Source: Oscillospiraceae bacterium (lineage in GTDB: Bacteria; Bacillota; Clostridia; Oscillospirales; Acutalibacteraceae). Taken from it: a stretch of DNA of 64,000 nucleotides. Below are positions 15,351 through 23,816 of this stretch, in pieces. Numbering within the stretch: the stretch's first letter is position 1; each line of letters starts with the position of its first letter. The position numbers and the translations under genes were made by a program. The notes under the pieces are model-generated. The model saw only the letters and a program-made list of their open reading frames with translations. It was not told the origin of the DNA and ran no database searches. Where the stretch lies: assembly GCA_009779495.1 (NCBI GenBank), contig WRED01000004.1, positions 22,739 to 86,738 on the forward strand. The letters are read 5' to 3'.

Positions 15351-16763
15351 ATGATGATTAAAATTCGCATAAACAAACAAACGGCTATAAAAATTTTCGC
15401 GGTGGCCGCCGCATTCGCTACGCTGACGGCTGTCATTCGGTTTACGGCGTTCGGTAACCGATATGCTGTGTCCGATTCCGATTATCTGTTTACCGTAAAC
15501 GGCAGCGAGGCGACGATTACCGGCTGTAACGCGGAGCTGTCCGGCGCGGTGATGCTTCCGGCGTCGTTGCAGGGGTATACGGTCACGGCCATCGGCGACG
15601 GCGCTTTCAAGGGCTTCGACGAGGTGACGTGCTTTTTCCTGCCCGCGTCTGTGACGAGCATCGGCAGCTACGCCTTTGAGGGCTGTACCTCGCTGCTCAA
15701 CGCCTCTTTCCCCGGCGCGCTGACGAAAATCTCCGAGGGCGCCTACTGGGGCTGTTCGTCGCTTGTCAGCGTGACTATTCCTGAAAACGTCGTGTCAATC
15801 GGTTCCTGCGCGTTTTACGGCTGCGGCTCGCTTGAAAGCGTGATCGTCTTGGGCAGATCCACAAAGGCGGCGGGGATATTCAACGTCCAGCTTGACGTGG
15901 GCGAGGTGCTGGCGATGGGCTTCGGCGTGTTCAAGGATCCGAGGGACAATTCGCTCCCAACCGTTTATTGCTACGATGGTTCACAGGCCATGTATGATCT
16001 GCTCAAGTGCCAGTTTTCCCGATATGCGCTTTTGGACGGCTGCACGTTAACCTCGTATACGGTCAACTACGTAGACGGCCTTGGCTCGCCGCTTTATCCG
16101 AGCAAAACATTCCCCATTCAGCCGGCGGGAATTAACATTCTGGAGGTTGCCGCGCGGATCGACGGTTATACGGTATCAAGCAGCGATCCCACGGGAAAGC
16201 TTCTTGTGCAGAACAGCGCCGCCAATACGGTCAATTTTATCTATGAGGAATATGCCGAGAGCACTACGGACGTGACCGAGCCGACTACAGTTCAGCCGGG
16301 CGGCGTCAGCTTGATCCCGATGGCAAGCTCGACGACGGTCATTGATTATGGGAAGAAGTTTATATACGGACTCAAGCTGGTGGTGACGGAGTCCGATCTT
16401 CGGAACATTTTCCTCGACGTTGACGGCGACGGATATTTTGTCGTACAGCCGGGTACGCTGGGAACGGGCGCGAAGGTCACGCTTTACAGTAATTATGATC
16501 CGAATTTTGAAGAGGTGTATAAGCTTGTCATCTTCGGCGACGTGACCGGTGACGGCTTGGTTACCGCCAGCGACGTTTCGGAGATAAAGAGGTTCATAGC
16601 AGATAACGAGAGCGTGCCTAATCTTGACAATCGCAGTTCCCCGTTCTTCTTCGCAGCCGATTTGTATCAGAATGGGGTAGTCAATCAAAGCGTGGCCAGT
16701 ATCGTCAATCAGATCGCATTAGGGGCGAGAGGTATAGATCAGCGGACAGGGCTGCTGATTTAG
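15351..16763 (+). CDS. BspA-type leucine-rich-repeat surface protein with dockerin-like C-terminus
   Basis: 470 residues. An N-terminal hydrophobic segment (about 12-27) acts as signal or anchor. About five LRR_5 repeats follow (residues 60-190: AIGDGAF, SIGSYAFEGC, KISEGAYWGC, SIGSCAFYGC). A MucBP-like domain comes next (YTVNYVDGLGSPL...VNFIYEEY). A C-terminal pair of EF-hand-like repeats (GDVTGDGLVTASDVSEIKRF near 396 and AADLYQNGVVNQS) resembles type I dockerin, the second copy being degenerate. Likely secreted and involved in adhesion or complex assembly. The start is ATG 15351 or 15354, behind AAAGGAG; an ATG at 15300 overlaps the promoter's initiation region and has no ribosome site. 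Confidence 0.8.
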   Translation: MMIKIRINKQTAIKIFAVAAAFATLTAVIRFTAFGNRYAVSDSDYLFTVNGSEATITGCNAELSGAVMLPASLQGYTVTAIGDGAFKGFDEVTCFFLPASVTSIGSYAFEGCTSLLNASFPGALTKISEGAYWGCSSLVSVTIPENVVSIGSCAFYGCGSLESVIVLGRSTKAAGIFNVQLDVGEVLAMGFGVFKDPRDNSLPTVYCYDGSQAMYDLLKCQFSRYALLDGCTLTSYTVNYVDGLGSPLYPSKTFPIQPAGINILEVAARIDGYTVSSSDPTGKLLVQNSAANTVNFIYEEYAESTTDVTEPTTVQPGGVSLIPMASSTTVIDYGKKFIYGLKLVVTESDLRNIFLDVDGDGYFVVQPGTLGTGAKVTLYSNYDPNFEEVYKLVIFGDVTGDGLVTASDVSEIKRFIADNESVPNLDNRSSPFFFAADLYQNGVVNQSVASIVNQIALGARGIDQRTGLLI

Positions 16764-16779
16764 AAATTGATACAGGCAA

Positions 16780-16813
16780 AACCGCACCCGACTTTCTTTA
16801 GCCGGGTGCGGTT
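16780..16813. terminator. bidirectional terminator between convergent genes
   Basis: A perfect 11-bp stem AACCGCACCCG / CGGGTGCGGTT with a 12-base loop, A- and T-rich on its flanks. It serves the LRR gene (+) and the methyltransferase gene (-). Confidence 0.85.
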
Positions 16814-16828
16814 AACTTATGTTGTCTT

Positions 16829-17851
16829 CTACAGAGACTCTGTCGCCGCCTTGCTCATCGCCAGCAGTTTTTCCGGCGCGACGTTCTCGAGCAGCGCTTC
16901 GTGGCTCGGCGAGCAAATATAATACCTGCCGAAGATGCCGCGCAGGCGTTTGACCTCGTTTTCGACGTCCGTGGCCGTCCCAAAGGGCAGAATTTCCTGG
17001 GTGTCCACGCCGCCTAAGAAAACGATGTCGCCGCCGTAGCTTTTTTGCAGGTGTTCCGCGTCCATGCCCTTGGCTCTTGCCTGGATCGGGTGCAGGACGT
17101 CCACGCCCATTTCGATGAGGTCGGGGATGATTTTGTCGACAGATCCGCAGGAATGCAACGCGACTTTCTTTTGGTACCCTTTTGCCATATCAATGATCTG
17201 CCGGTAAAACGGGAAGATGAATTCGCGGAACATGTCGGGGCTGATCATGCAGTCAAGCTGGCTGCCCATGTCGTTTCCGAAGAAAAATACGTCAACCAGA
17301 TGGCCGTATTTGTCAAAGAAGCGGCTGTTGAGCGCGAGGTAGAAATCGGTCATGCGCTTCATGACGGCCTTGACCACGTCGGGATGGGTATACATCTTGA
17401 CAAAGCAGTTTTCCATGCCGAAGAAGTCCGTCAGCGTGTGCCAGATATGGGTCCAGGAGCCGGAAAAAAGCGCGGTGCCCTGATCCTGGACGGCGCTGTA
17501 TTTGCGCTCAAAGCTGTCGAAGTGAACGTACTTCATATCGGGCCAGAAAGGGAAGCTCTCGATCTCCTCGACCGTTTCCGCGCCGGCAAAGACGCCGTCC
17601 TGATTCAGCGAGACGCGCGGCTTTCCGGCGTGGCAGTCCCACATGGGGCGGCCGGAGGGGTCACTGTAATCTCCGGCCATGATCCACGACATGTCGTCGC
17701 CCATGTACGCGCAGAGGGCTTCATAGGACGGGAGGCCGAAGTGTGCGAGGTATATTTGCAGCGCGTTTTTCTCCGGGTTGCCGATCCAGTAGGCCGAGCG
17801 GTCTACCTCCTGACGGCTGAGGATACGGGTGATGCGTTCTTTTCCTGTCAT
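16829..17851 (-). CDS. uroporphyrinogen decarboxylase-family methyltransferase (corrinoid-linked), 1
   Basis: 340 residues of the URO-D superfamily branch that includes MtaA, MtbA and related cobamide-dependent methyltransferases. A conserved zinc-site motif HSCGS is at 233-237, with a second candidate ligand region ICSPSHE (Cys313, His317). GDMSW-type N-terminal and FGNDMGSQ segments are typical of this branch. It probably moves a methyl group between a substrate or thiol and the corrinoid protein at 18698. AAGGAAGG precedes the ATG. True heme-pathway HemE is unlikely, given the zinc motif and the corrinoid context. The methyl donor cannot be inferred. Confidence 0.82.
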   Translation of the reverse strand: MTGKERITRILSRQEVDRSAYWIGNPEKNALQIYLAHFGLPSYEALCAYMGDDMSWIMAGDYSDPSGRPMWDCHAGKPRVSLNQDGVFAGAETVEEIESFPFWPDMKYVHFDSFERKYSAVQDQGTALFSGSWTHIWHTLTDFFGMENCFVKMYTHPDVVKAVMKRMTDFYLALNSRFFDKYGHLVDVFFFGNDMGSQLDCMISPDMFREFIFPFYRQIIDMAKGYQKKVALHSCGSVDKIIPDLIEMGVDVLHPIQARAKGMDAEHLQKSYGGDIVFLGGVDTQEILPFGTATDVENEVKRLRGIFGRYYICSPSHEALLENVAPEKLLAMSKAATESL

Positions 17852-17903
17852 GCGGCTGACCTTCCTTTTATGCGATTTTGGAATGATATTTTACGATGTT
17901 ATT

Positions 17904-17976
17904 AGACCTGTCCTGAAACTGGGCGCGAGCGAAAAAAGACCGTTTTCCCGCCGCGATCCGGTTTTAGGACAGGTCT
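17904..17976. repeat. 73-bp element bounded by 16-bp inverted repeats
   Basis: Arms AGACCTGTCCTGAAAC (17904-17919) and GTTTTAGGACAGGTCT (17961-17976) are complementary with one mismatch and enclose 41 bases. The right arm encodes the last residues (VIDLS) and stop of the minus-strand gene that follows. It could be a MITE-like insertion or a terminator-like structure without a T-run. Confidence 0.6.
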
Positions 17977-18521
17977 ATTACTTCAAAAACAAATTCACAA
18001 TGATTTTTTCCGTGAGAGCTGATCGCGGTGGACACAATATCTTTCAATCGAAGTTTAACGCCAAGCGCGTGCTGGAGGGTGTGCCGGACATGACCGCCGC
18101 AGCATCCGCAATATGTGCTTGAAACACAAACGGGAGGCGGCAGTTTTTGGATCACTGAGCACACGCATTGCCCGTCCCAATAAACAGACAGCGTTCCATC
18201 GGGATTCAGATGGCATGGCGGCCTGTGCGGCGTGTTCAATTCGTCAAACAGCTTGATTTTATCGTCAATCGTTTTATCCGCGTATTTTCGTCCGAATTCT
18301 TTGAATGGCGCGGTAACCTTGTCGGTTTTACAGCACCCTAATTGTTCCATAATAGAAAGGCGCTGCTCCTTTGTCAGCAATTCATCCATTTTATCTATCG
18401 CGGCGATAAGCGGATAAGGGTTACTGCTGCTTTGATTAGCGTCCAAATCCATTTGCGCCATAATTTCCGGCGAGATTTTTTGTTTTTGCATGACTTTTTT
18501 CAGTTGCTTTAAGCTTGGCAT
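17964..18521 (-). CDS. cysteine-rich protein of unknown function
   Basis: 185 residues, soluble, no signal peptide. The N-terminal half is helical and charged. The C-terminal half carries many cysteines (LGCCKTD, PPCHLN, GQCVCS, YCGCCGGHVRH, NHCEF), arranged like a metal or cofactor site. GGGGGGCGCTATC precedes the ATG. The last residues are encoded inside the 73-bp inverted-repeat element, so the native C-terminus may have been replaced. Position between a methyltransferase and a corrinoid protein suggests a link to methyl transfer, but this is context only; I do not recognise the family with certainty. Confidence 0.6.
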   Translation of the reverse strand: MPSLKQLKKVMQKQKISPEIMAQMDLDANQSSSNPYPLIAAIDKMDELLTKEQRLSIMEQLGCCKTDKVTAPFKEFGRKYADKTIDDKIKLFDELNTPHRPPCHLNPDGTLSVYWDGQCVCSVIQKLPPPVCVSSTYCGCCGGHVRHTLQHALGVKLRLKDIVSTAISSHGKNHCEFVFEVIDLS

Positions 18522-18570
18522 GATAGCGCCCCCCGTTCACATATAGATTTTCCGCGCACAACTACACCGC

Positions 18571-18670
18571 TTGAAATACTCCCTAACTCCTTAAAATCAT
18601 AGCAAAAAAATTTCGCAAAACCCATATGTTAAAGCTTTTGCTGATTTTATAGTCGTTAGGGTGTATACAA
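18571..18670 (-). repeat. roughly 100-bp imperfect palindromic repeat, copy B
   Basis: Reverse-oriented relative of copy A, with the same ends (ACCCTAACGACTATAAAATC and GATTTTAAGGAGTTAGGGAG) and the central ATGGGTTTTGCG. It is slightly shorter because of an internal gap. It lies between the corrinoid protein stop and the start of the cysteine-rich gene. Confidence 0.75.
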
Positions 18671-18697
18671 GCAGTGTGGCTGCGTTATTCAAACATG

Positions 18698-19333
18698 CTA
18701 CGACGCCAGCAGCTGAAGCGCGACCTCGGCGGCCGACGCCGCGTCCTGCGTATAAGCGTCCGCGCCGATCTCGTCGGCAAAGCTTTGCGTGACGGGCGCG
18801 CCGCCTACCATAACTTTGACGCTTTCGCGAATTCCGGCGGCCTTGAGAGCTTCGATGATATCTTTCTGCGACATCATTGTGGTGGTCAGCAGTGCGGACA
18901 GGCAGACGATCTGTGCGCCGGACTCCTTGACCGCCGCGACGATCTGCTCGCCGTCCACGTCGACGCCGAGATCGACGCACTCGATGCCCACGCCCTCGAA
19001 CATCATCTTGACGAGGTTCTTGCCGATGTCGTGCAGATCGCCCTTGACGGTGCAGATGACGGCCTTGCCCACCGGCTTTACGCCGGCCTGGGTCAGCGCG
19101 GGACGAAGCACCTCGAGTCCGGCGGTCATGGCCCTAGCGGCGATGAGAACCTCGGGCACGTACACCTCGTTGTTCTTGAACTTTTGCCCGACGGTCATCA
19201 TGGCGCTGATCATGCCGTCGTTGAGGATGTCCTTGGGGGCGATGCCGTCACTGAGAGCCTGCTCCACAAGCTCCTTGACCTGCTTTGCGCGGCCTTTTTG
19301 CAGAAGATCGGAAATTTCGGTGAGAATTGACAT
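18698..19333 (-). CDS. corrinoid (B12-binding) methyltransferase protein
   Basis: 211 residues of the MtaC/MtbC/MttC type. A helical cap domain covers about 1-88, followed by a Rossmann B12-binding domain with the lower-axial-ligand motif DLHDIG (99-104, His101) and VMVGGAPV. It carries the methyl group as methylcobamide between two methyltransferases. ATG 19333 is chosen because GGAGG lies 8 bases upstream; an earlier ATG overlaps that site. It is the central carrier of a locus with three URO-D-type methyltransferases and an activator. No MttB- or MtaB-type large substrate methyltransferase is in the window. Confidence 0.92.
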   Translation of the reverse strand: MSILTEISDLLQKGRAKQVKELVEQALSDGIAPKDILNDGMISAMMTVGQKFKNNEVYVPEVLIAARAMTAGLEVLRPALTQAGVKPVGKAVICTVKGDLHDIGKNLVKMMFEGVGIECVDLGVDVDGEQIVAAVKESGAQIVCLSALLTTTMMSQKDIIEALKAAGIRESVKVMVGGAPVTQSFADEIGADAYTQDAASAAEVALQLLAS

Positions 19334-19353
19334 TGATTTTTCCTCCATTTATA

Positions 19354-19944
19354 TTAGAAATTTATGTAACCCTTTTCGCGGCTGTCTTGTATCACGTAGT
19401 CGACGAACTCCCACAGCGCGGGAAGCGCGGTTTTGACGGGCGACATGCGCTCATATATCTGCTGTGACGAAACGTTGTGCTTGACCCAAGTGTGGCCGTC
19501 GGTCAAGTAGTTGTTGAGGAAAGGCTGGAAGCGATCGACGGCGGCGGCGTAGAGAGAGTCAGGGGTGTCCATGCGGTCAAACTCCTCCCACAAAGCGCGG
19601 TACTCGACGGCCTGCTCCGTTGGCAACAGGGCGAAGAGCCTGTTCGCCGCCTCGCTTTCCCGTTCGTCCTTGCTCTCGTTGCCCTTGACGTCGTAAGCGA
19701 AGGTGTCGCCGGCGTAAATCTCAATCAAATCATGGACGAGAGCCATTCTGATTACGCGGTCCAAGTCGATGCCGCCGAATCCCGCATACTCGAACAGCGT
19801 CATGGCCATCAAGGCGAAGTGCCATGAATGCTCGGCGTCGGTTTCCTCGCGGGATTTGTCGGCCAAAAGGGTCTGGCGGCTGACGCTTTTCATTTTGTCG
19901 GCTTCGGTTAAAAAGCGCAGCTGGGATTTTAGTTTATCGGTCAC
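19354..19944 (-). CDS. HD-domain phosphohydrolase, YfbR/5'-deoxynucleotidase-like
   Basis: 196 residues from a GTG at 19944. Metal-binding residues are visible as AEHSWH (His39), HD at 71-72 and a later Asp in AAAVDRF. The LADKSREETDAEHSWHFA pattern is characteristic of the HD_3/YfbR group that dephosphorylates deoxynucleoside monophosphates. The GTG overlaps the TAG stop of the preceding lipoprotein gene by one base (TAGTG), with GGTGG as ribosome site, so translation is probably coupled. It is cytoplasmic. Its link to methyl transfer is not evident. Confidence 0.78.
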   Translation of the reverse strand: MTDKLKSQLRFLTEADKMKSVSRQTLLADKSREETDAEHSWHFALMAMTLFEYAGFGGIDLDRVIRMALVHDLIEIYAGDTFAYDVKGNESKDERESEAANRLFALLPTEQAVEYRALWEEFDRMDTPDSLYAAAVDRFQPFLNNYLTDGHTWVKHNVSSQQIYERMSPVKTALPALWEFVDYVIQDSREKGYINF

Positions 19945-20522
19945 TATTCCACCACCTTGATTTTTAGCTCGCACAAAAGGCCGCTGTGACTGTCCGTTAC
20001 GGTTTCTGTCAGCGAAAAAGCGCCGCTCACAGAGACCGTATATTCCCCCACGGGCAAAAACAGATTTTTTTCCGCGTAAAAGCTTTTCCAGAAGTCCGCG
20101 TCAAGGTCGTCCTCGCCATAGCCGCCGCTCTTTTTATAGTCAAAACGGTATACTTTGCCTTTTTTGAGAACGGTTGAGATCAATAGCGTCAGAACCATAC
20201 CCTCGGCGTTAAAATCTTTTCCGTCGGTTATGGAAAAAACTATATACGGTTTGCCGTGCCATATCTTGACAGCGGGGCCGCCGCCCTTATATTCAAGCGT
20301 CGCCCAAATTTGAATCGCGTCTGTGGTTTTGTAGACCTGTTTGTCGGAAAAAAGCAGCATTTCAAAGTCGTTTGATTGGCAGACGGAGCCGATTGTTTCC
20401 TGCTCCGGGCTTGAGCTGGAGATTGAACTTGAACTTTCACTTTCAGCGTCAGGCGCAACCGAACAGCCGGAGGCAAATAAAATACATATAATGCAAAGAC
20501 ATGCAATGATCCTGTTTTTCAC
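19944..20522 (-). CDS. putative lipoprotein
   Basis: 192 residues from a GTG start. The signal peptide ends in a lipobox FASGC with Cys20, followed by a Ser/Glu-rich spacer (about 25-45) and a beta-rich domain ending in CELKIKVVE. The domain layout (YTVSVSGAFSLTETVT) suggests an immunoglobulin-like or BsuPI-type fold, but no catalytic motif is visible. It lies directly upstream of, and overlaps by one base, the HD-domain gene. Attached to the outer face of the membrane by inference. Confidence 0.7.
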   Translation of the reverse strand: MKNRIIACLCIICILFASGCSVAPDAESESSSSISSSSPEQETIGSVCQSNDFEMLLFSDKQVYKTTDAIQIWATLEYKGGGPAVKIWHGKPYIVFSITDGKDFNAEGMVLTLLISTVLKKGKVYRFDYKKSGGYGEDDLDADFWKSFYAEKNLFLPVGEYTVSVSGAFSLTETVTDSHSGLLCELKIKVVE

Positions 20523-20540
20523 GTTTAACCCTCCGTTTGA

Positions 20541-21068
20541 CTATGTTAAGATCGCAAAAAAGTACGTAACCGTATTCGCGCCGTTGTGGTAGTTGATCCC
20601 GCATATGCGCGAAAGAGCCACCACATCTATCCCGCACGCCTCGACCGACACAATTGCCTTTTCGGGGAAGCGGCAGGGTTCATCCGGGCAGGTACACGGC
20701 TTACACAGCGAGCACGCGCCGCAGCCAAGCGTCCTGTGCCTGATTCCCGCGCCGTCGAGCCGCGCCGACAGCTCCCGTAAAATTTCGGAGGCGCGGCGGC
20801 CCGCGGCGGTCATGCCGTCTATATCAAAGGAATCCTCAAGGCGGCCGACGTGGGTCGCGACGAAAACGCCGCTGAACGCAAGCAGCTTTTCACGGTTTTC
20901 CTCGGCGGTTCCGACAGCGGGCGGGCACGTCCAGGAACGCCCGTACTTACCGCAGGCGTTTTGCTCGCAGGCCTTTGTGACCTCGACGGAAAACGGCAGC
21001 TCGGCGGGCGTTACGTGCGCGGTCTGAAACAAATCGGGGTGGTGAAGCAGCTCTCTTATGTTATCCAA
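20541..21068 (-). CDS. DUF2284 family metal-binding protein
   Basis: 175 residues. Two cysteine clusters are present: KYGRSWTCPPAVG with an upstream CEQNACGKYG near residue 38, and LGCGACSLCKPCTCPDEPC near residues 115-135. This is the DUF2284 pattern and suggests an iron-sulphur or zinc site. The start is a TTG that overlaps the 3' end of the upstream methyltransferase gene by 8 bases, so the two are co-translated. DUF2284 genes recur beside corrinoid methyltransferase genes in anaerobes, which fits a redox or activation role here. The weak ribosome site leaves the exact start uncertain. Confidence 0.82.
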   Translation of the reverse strand: MDNIRELLHHPDLFQTAHVTPAELPFSVEVTKACEQNACGKYGRSWTCPPAVGTAEENREKLLAFSGVFVATHVGRLEDSFDIDGMTAAGRRASEILRELSARLDGAGIRHRTLGCGACSLCKPCTCPDEPCRFPEKAIVSVEACGIDVVALSRICGINYHNGANTVTYFFAILT

Positions 21069-22185
21069 AGGCTTTTCTCATTTCTTGTGTATAATATTGG
21101 ACGTTTTCCCACTTAGCGTCGGGAGCGATGCGGTGGTCGGGGCAGGGGATGTAGCCGCCTAAGGCGACAAGGGGCTTCAGCCGCTCGATCTCCGCGTCCA
21201 CGGCGGCGTAGTCACGGGCAAAAACGGTCTTGTTCATGCCGCCGATCCCCCTGATGTCCGGACCGTATTTCTCGCGCCACGGTGCGATGCTGGCGTTCCA
21301 CGTCCCGACCTCGATGGGGAACATGGTGTTTACGCCGTTTTCGAGCCAGACGGGGACAAGGGCGTCTATGCAGCCGTCGCAGTCAAGGGAAACGATATCG
21401 ACGCCGTGTTCCATGAGCAGGGAAGTGATCCGCCGGTAGTGGGGACCTATTTTCTCCGCGAACACCGCCGGACTCACGAGGGGGCCGCTGTTGAAGCAGA
21501 TGTCCTCCCAGAAGTGCGCGAAGTCGAAAGTCACGCCCGTATCGAGCGTCCGTTTTGTCACCTCATAGCAGAGATTTCCCATGGTGTCGATAATCTCGCG
21601 GTACAGTTCCTCGTCGTCGTACTGGAGATAGCTCAAACCCTCCATGCCGATCCAGTTGCGCAGCGTGCCGTAAAGGCTGCCGATGTGCAGTCCCGTCGGC
21701 CTGTCGGCATACGCCGTGTTTTTGTGGCGTCCGATCGCTTCATAGTTCACGCGTTCTTCGCTGAACCTCATACGCGGCAGGTAGTGTTCCTCCCAGCTGC
21801 GGCGGTCAACGAGCAGGTGGCTGATCTCAGCCTGGATGGATACCGCGCCGTCGCTTTCCAGCACGGTAACGCCGTCGCCGTTCTGAACGTGCCTGCGCCC
21901 GCCGCCCAGGTCACGGATGACCTTCGTCTCAAAGGACGGCATAAGCGACGTGTGCTGACCCAGGGTCGCGCCCCAGCCGAAGTCAAAGCCGAGTTTTTGG
22001 GCGATCACGTCGTCAGTGCGGTTGCCGTCGCCCCAGCGGTCGGCCTCCTCACGCGTGAGGTGCCCCTCATCGGCCCACTTGCGGAGCGTTTCGCGCCAGT
22101 AGCCGAAATGGACGACGGGCATACGGTCATAATCGCGGTAATGCAGGATGGCGTTGGCTCTTTCACGGTTGTTTATGCGAATCAC
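21061..22185 (-). CDS. uroporphyrinogen decarboxylase-family methyltransferase (corrinoid-linked), 2
   Basis: 374 residues of the URO-D superfamily, longest of the three copies here. It begins NNRERANAILHYRDYDRMPV, a start seen in uncharacterised URO-D-like proteins of Clostridia. A VSLDCDGCID segment (about residues 255-264) replaces the HxCG zinc motif, and a second PCPDHRIAPDAKW motif lies near the end. The altered Cys/His pattern suggests a substrate-side role different from the copies at 16829 and 23817. The GTG start has only a weak ribosome site. It has its own promoter at 22218-22246 and leads into DUF2284 by overlap. Confidence 0.8.
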   Translation of the reverse strand: MIRINNRERANAILHYRDYDRMPVVHFGYWRETLRKWADEGHLTREEADRWGDGNRTDDVIAQKLGFDFGWGATLGQHTSLMPSFETKVIRDLGGGRRHVQNGDGVTVLESDGAVSIQAEISHLLVDRRSWEEHYLPRMRFSEERVNYEAIGRHKNTAYADRPTGLHIGSLYGTLRNWIGMEGLSYLQYDDEELYREIIDTMGNLCYEVTKRTLDTGVTFDFAHFWEDICFNSGPLVSPAVFAEKIGPHYRRITSLLMEHGVDIVSLDCDGCIDALVPVWLENGVNTMFPIEVGTWNASIAPWREKYGPDIRGIGGMNKTVFARDYAAVDAEIERLKPLVALGGYIPCPDHRIAPDAKWENVQYYTQEMRKAFG

Positions 22186-22217
22186 CTAAATTCTTCTTGC
22201 AATTTTTTCTACGTTTT

Positions 22218-22246
22218 ATTATAATACAGTGGAGGGATAAATACAA
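22218..22246 (-). promoter_or_regulatory. promoter of the URO-D2/DUF2284 unit
   Basis: On the minus strand TTGTAT (22241-22246), 17 bases, TATAAT (22218-22223), 33 bases from the start codon. Confidence 0.7.
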
Positions 22247-22274
22247 CTATTTTTTTAAAGAAAGGGACTGAAAT

Positions 22275-23814
22275 ATGAATACCATGAAAAAGCATGCGCA
22301 TTGGATTGTTCTTGCGATTTTTATTGTGCTGATGCTCGTTGCCTGCCGTTTTGTGAACCTGAGCGGAGACGACTTTGCGTACTCGGCCTTTAACGGCACA
22401 AATGACGCCGCGTCCTTCTTCTCGTTTCTTCGGAATCACTATTTGAGGACGAACGGGCGCGTAGCCGTGTATTCTTTGCTGATACTTATGCTGAAGTTGA
22501 ACCTGAATGTCTGGCGGACCGCGCAGCCGTTTTTGTTGGGAGCTTTGCTTTTACTGGCCGCGAAATTCACGTCAAACGGCGACAAAAGAACATTTAAGGT
22601 TGCGCTGATTACAGGCTGCGCGGTTTTATTGGCGCTGGGCAAGGAACTGGCCGGGGAAACTACGCTTTGGGTAACAGGCTCCTTTAATTTTGTTTACCCG
22701 GCTTTCCTCATGTTTCTAAATGCACACTTTACAAACAAGACGTATGAGACAGGAAACCAATACAAAATACTTCCGGTTTTGGGATTTGCGGGGGGGGGCA
22801 ACGATGGAACAATACGGTATGATGTCGGTGGGATTTGCGATTTTGATTCCGTTGGCGTATTTTATAAAGGAAAAAAGGAAACCCAAGGCGATCCATTACG
22901 TGAACGCGCTCGCCGCTTTGGCAGGATTTCTCACGGTTGTGCTGGCTCCGGGAAATCTTGTAAGAATGGATTCCGGCAACTTTACGAAACCATTGGGCGA
23001 AAATTTTGTGGCGGCGCTTACCACGTTCTGCAACACGAAAGCTCTTTTGGCGGTGTCGTTAATACTCCTTATGACTCTAAGCTACTGGCTTATAACCTTT
23101 GATGTCAAATGGCGATTGCTCAAAGTTTTCCATGTTTTGATGACTGTCGGGCTTTGGGGCGGTTATTTGCTCACCATTTTTATTCTGTTTAATCGGTTGG
23201 GAGCGGACTTCCATTCACACATCATATTGACGATGGGCTGGAGGCTGTTTGATCTTCTCTACTTATTCGCCATGATATATGTCCCGCTTATGATATTCCT
23301 GCTGAAAAAAGATATTCGCTTTGCCGTCCTCGCGATAATTGCGCTCGGTTCCGTTTTTATGCTTTTTATTGCATCGGTTTCATACAGGGCGGAACTTCCC
23401 GCGATCATGATCATCATCCCTGTTGTTTCCTTGACGGTTATGGATTTTACCGCAAGAAGAGAAGCCGCCGCCGACAGATTCAAAGACTCCCTGTTGGCAA
23501 AGGGCGCGGCTGTGGTTGTTTCGCTTGCGGTGATTGTTACGTTTTGCGCGGTCTTGCGCGGGTTTTACCGAAACGACTTGGTTTATGACGAAAATGAGCG
23601 GCGCATGGAGGAATACAGGGCAAGTCCGGCGGACGACGGGGAGCTTTGGTTGTTGTCGGTTGCCGATCCGGCCTGCGCGGGATACTCGTTTAATATTTCG
23701 GCGGAAACCGTTGACCCGATAAGGCTTGATACTTTTAAGGCGCGCAATGGCATTGAAGATGCGAATGTGTTTTTTGAAAGTGGAGATAGTTTTTTAAAGA
23801 ATAGGGGAAATTAA
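22275..23814 (+). pseudogene. polytopic membrane protein interrupted at a 9-G tract (possible phase-variable gene)
   Basis: The first frame (22275 on) encodes several hydrophobic helices and a GDDFAYS motif, then shifts out of frame at the G-tract 22790-22798. The second frame carries the remaining membrane segments to a stop at 23814. Removing one G joins them as ...GFAGGATMEQYG..., giving about 512 residues with ten or more hydrophobic segments. The GDDFAYS motif and topology recall the DUF6056 group of envelope glycan membrane proteins. AAAGGGAC precedes the ATG. It could be a phase-variable gene in the OFF state, a real pseudogene or a sequencing error; the sequence alone cannot decide. 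It is followed 3 bases later by a methyltransferase gene. Confidence 0.7.
22790..22798 (+). repeat. homopolymeric 9-G tract inside a coding region
   Basis: Nine consecutive G where eight would keep the membrane-protein frame open. It is the only such tract noticed within a coding region of the window. Confidence 0.8.
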
Positions 23815-23816
23815 GC

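Noticed and set aside
16829..17851. HemE (true uroporphyrinogen decarboxylase) function for the URO-D-family genes
   Set aside because: HxCG-type zinc motifs, three divergent copies and linkage to a corrinoid protein and activator fit methyltransferases; no heme genes are nearby.
18522..18697. Cobalamin riboswitch near the corrinoid locus
   Set aside because: The gap is filled by the palindromic repeat copy B and has no B12-box-like sequence.
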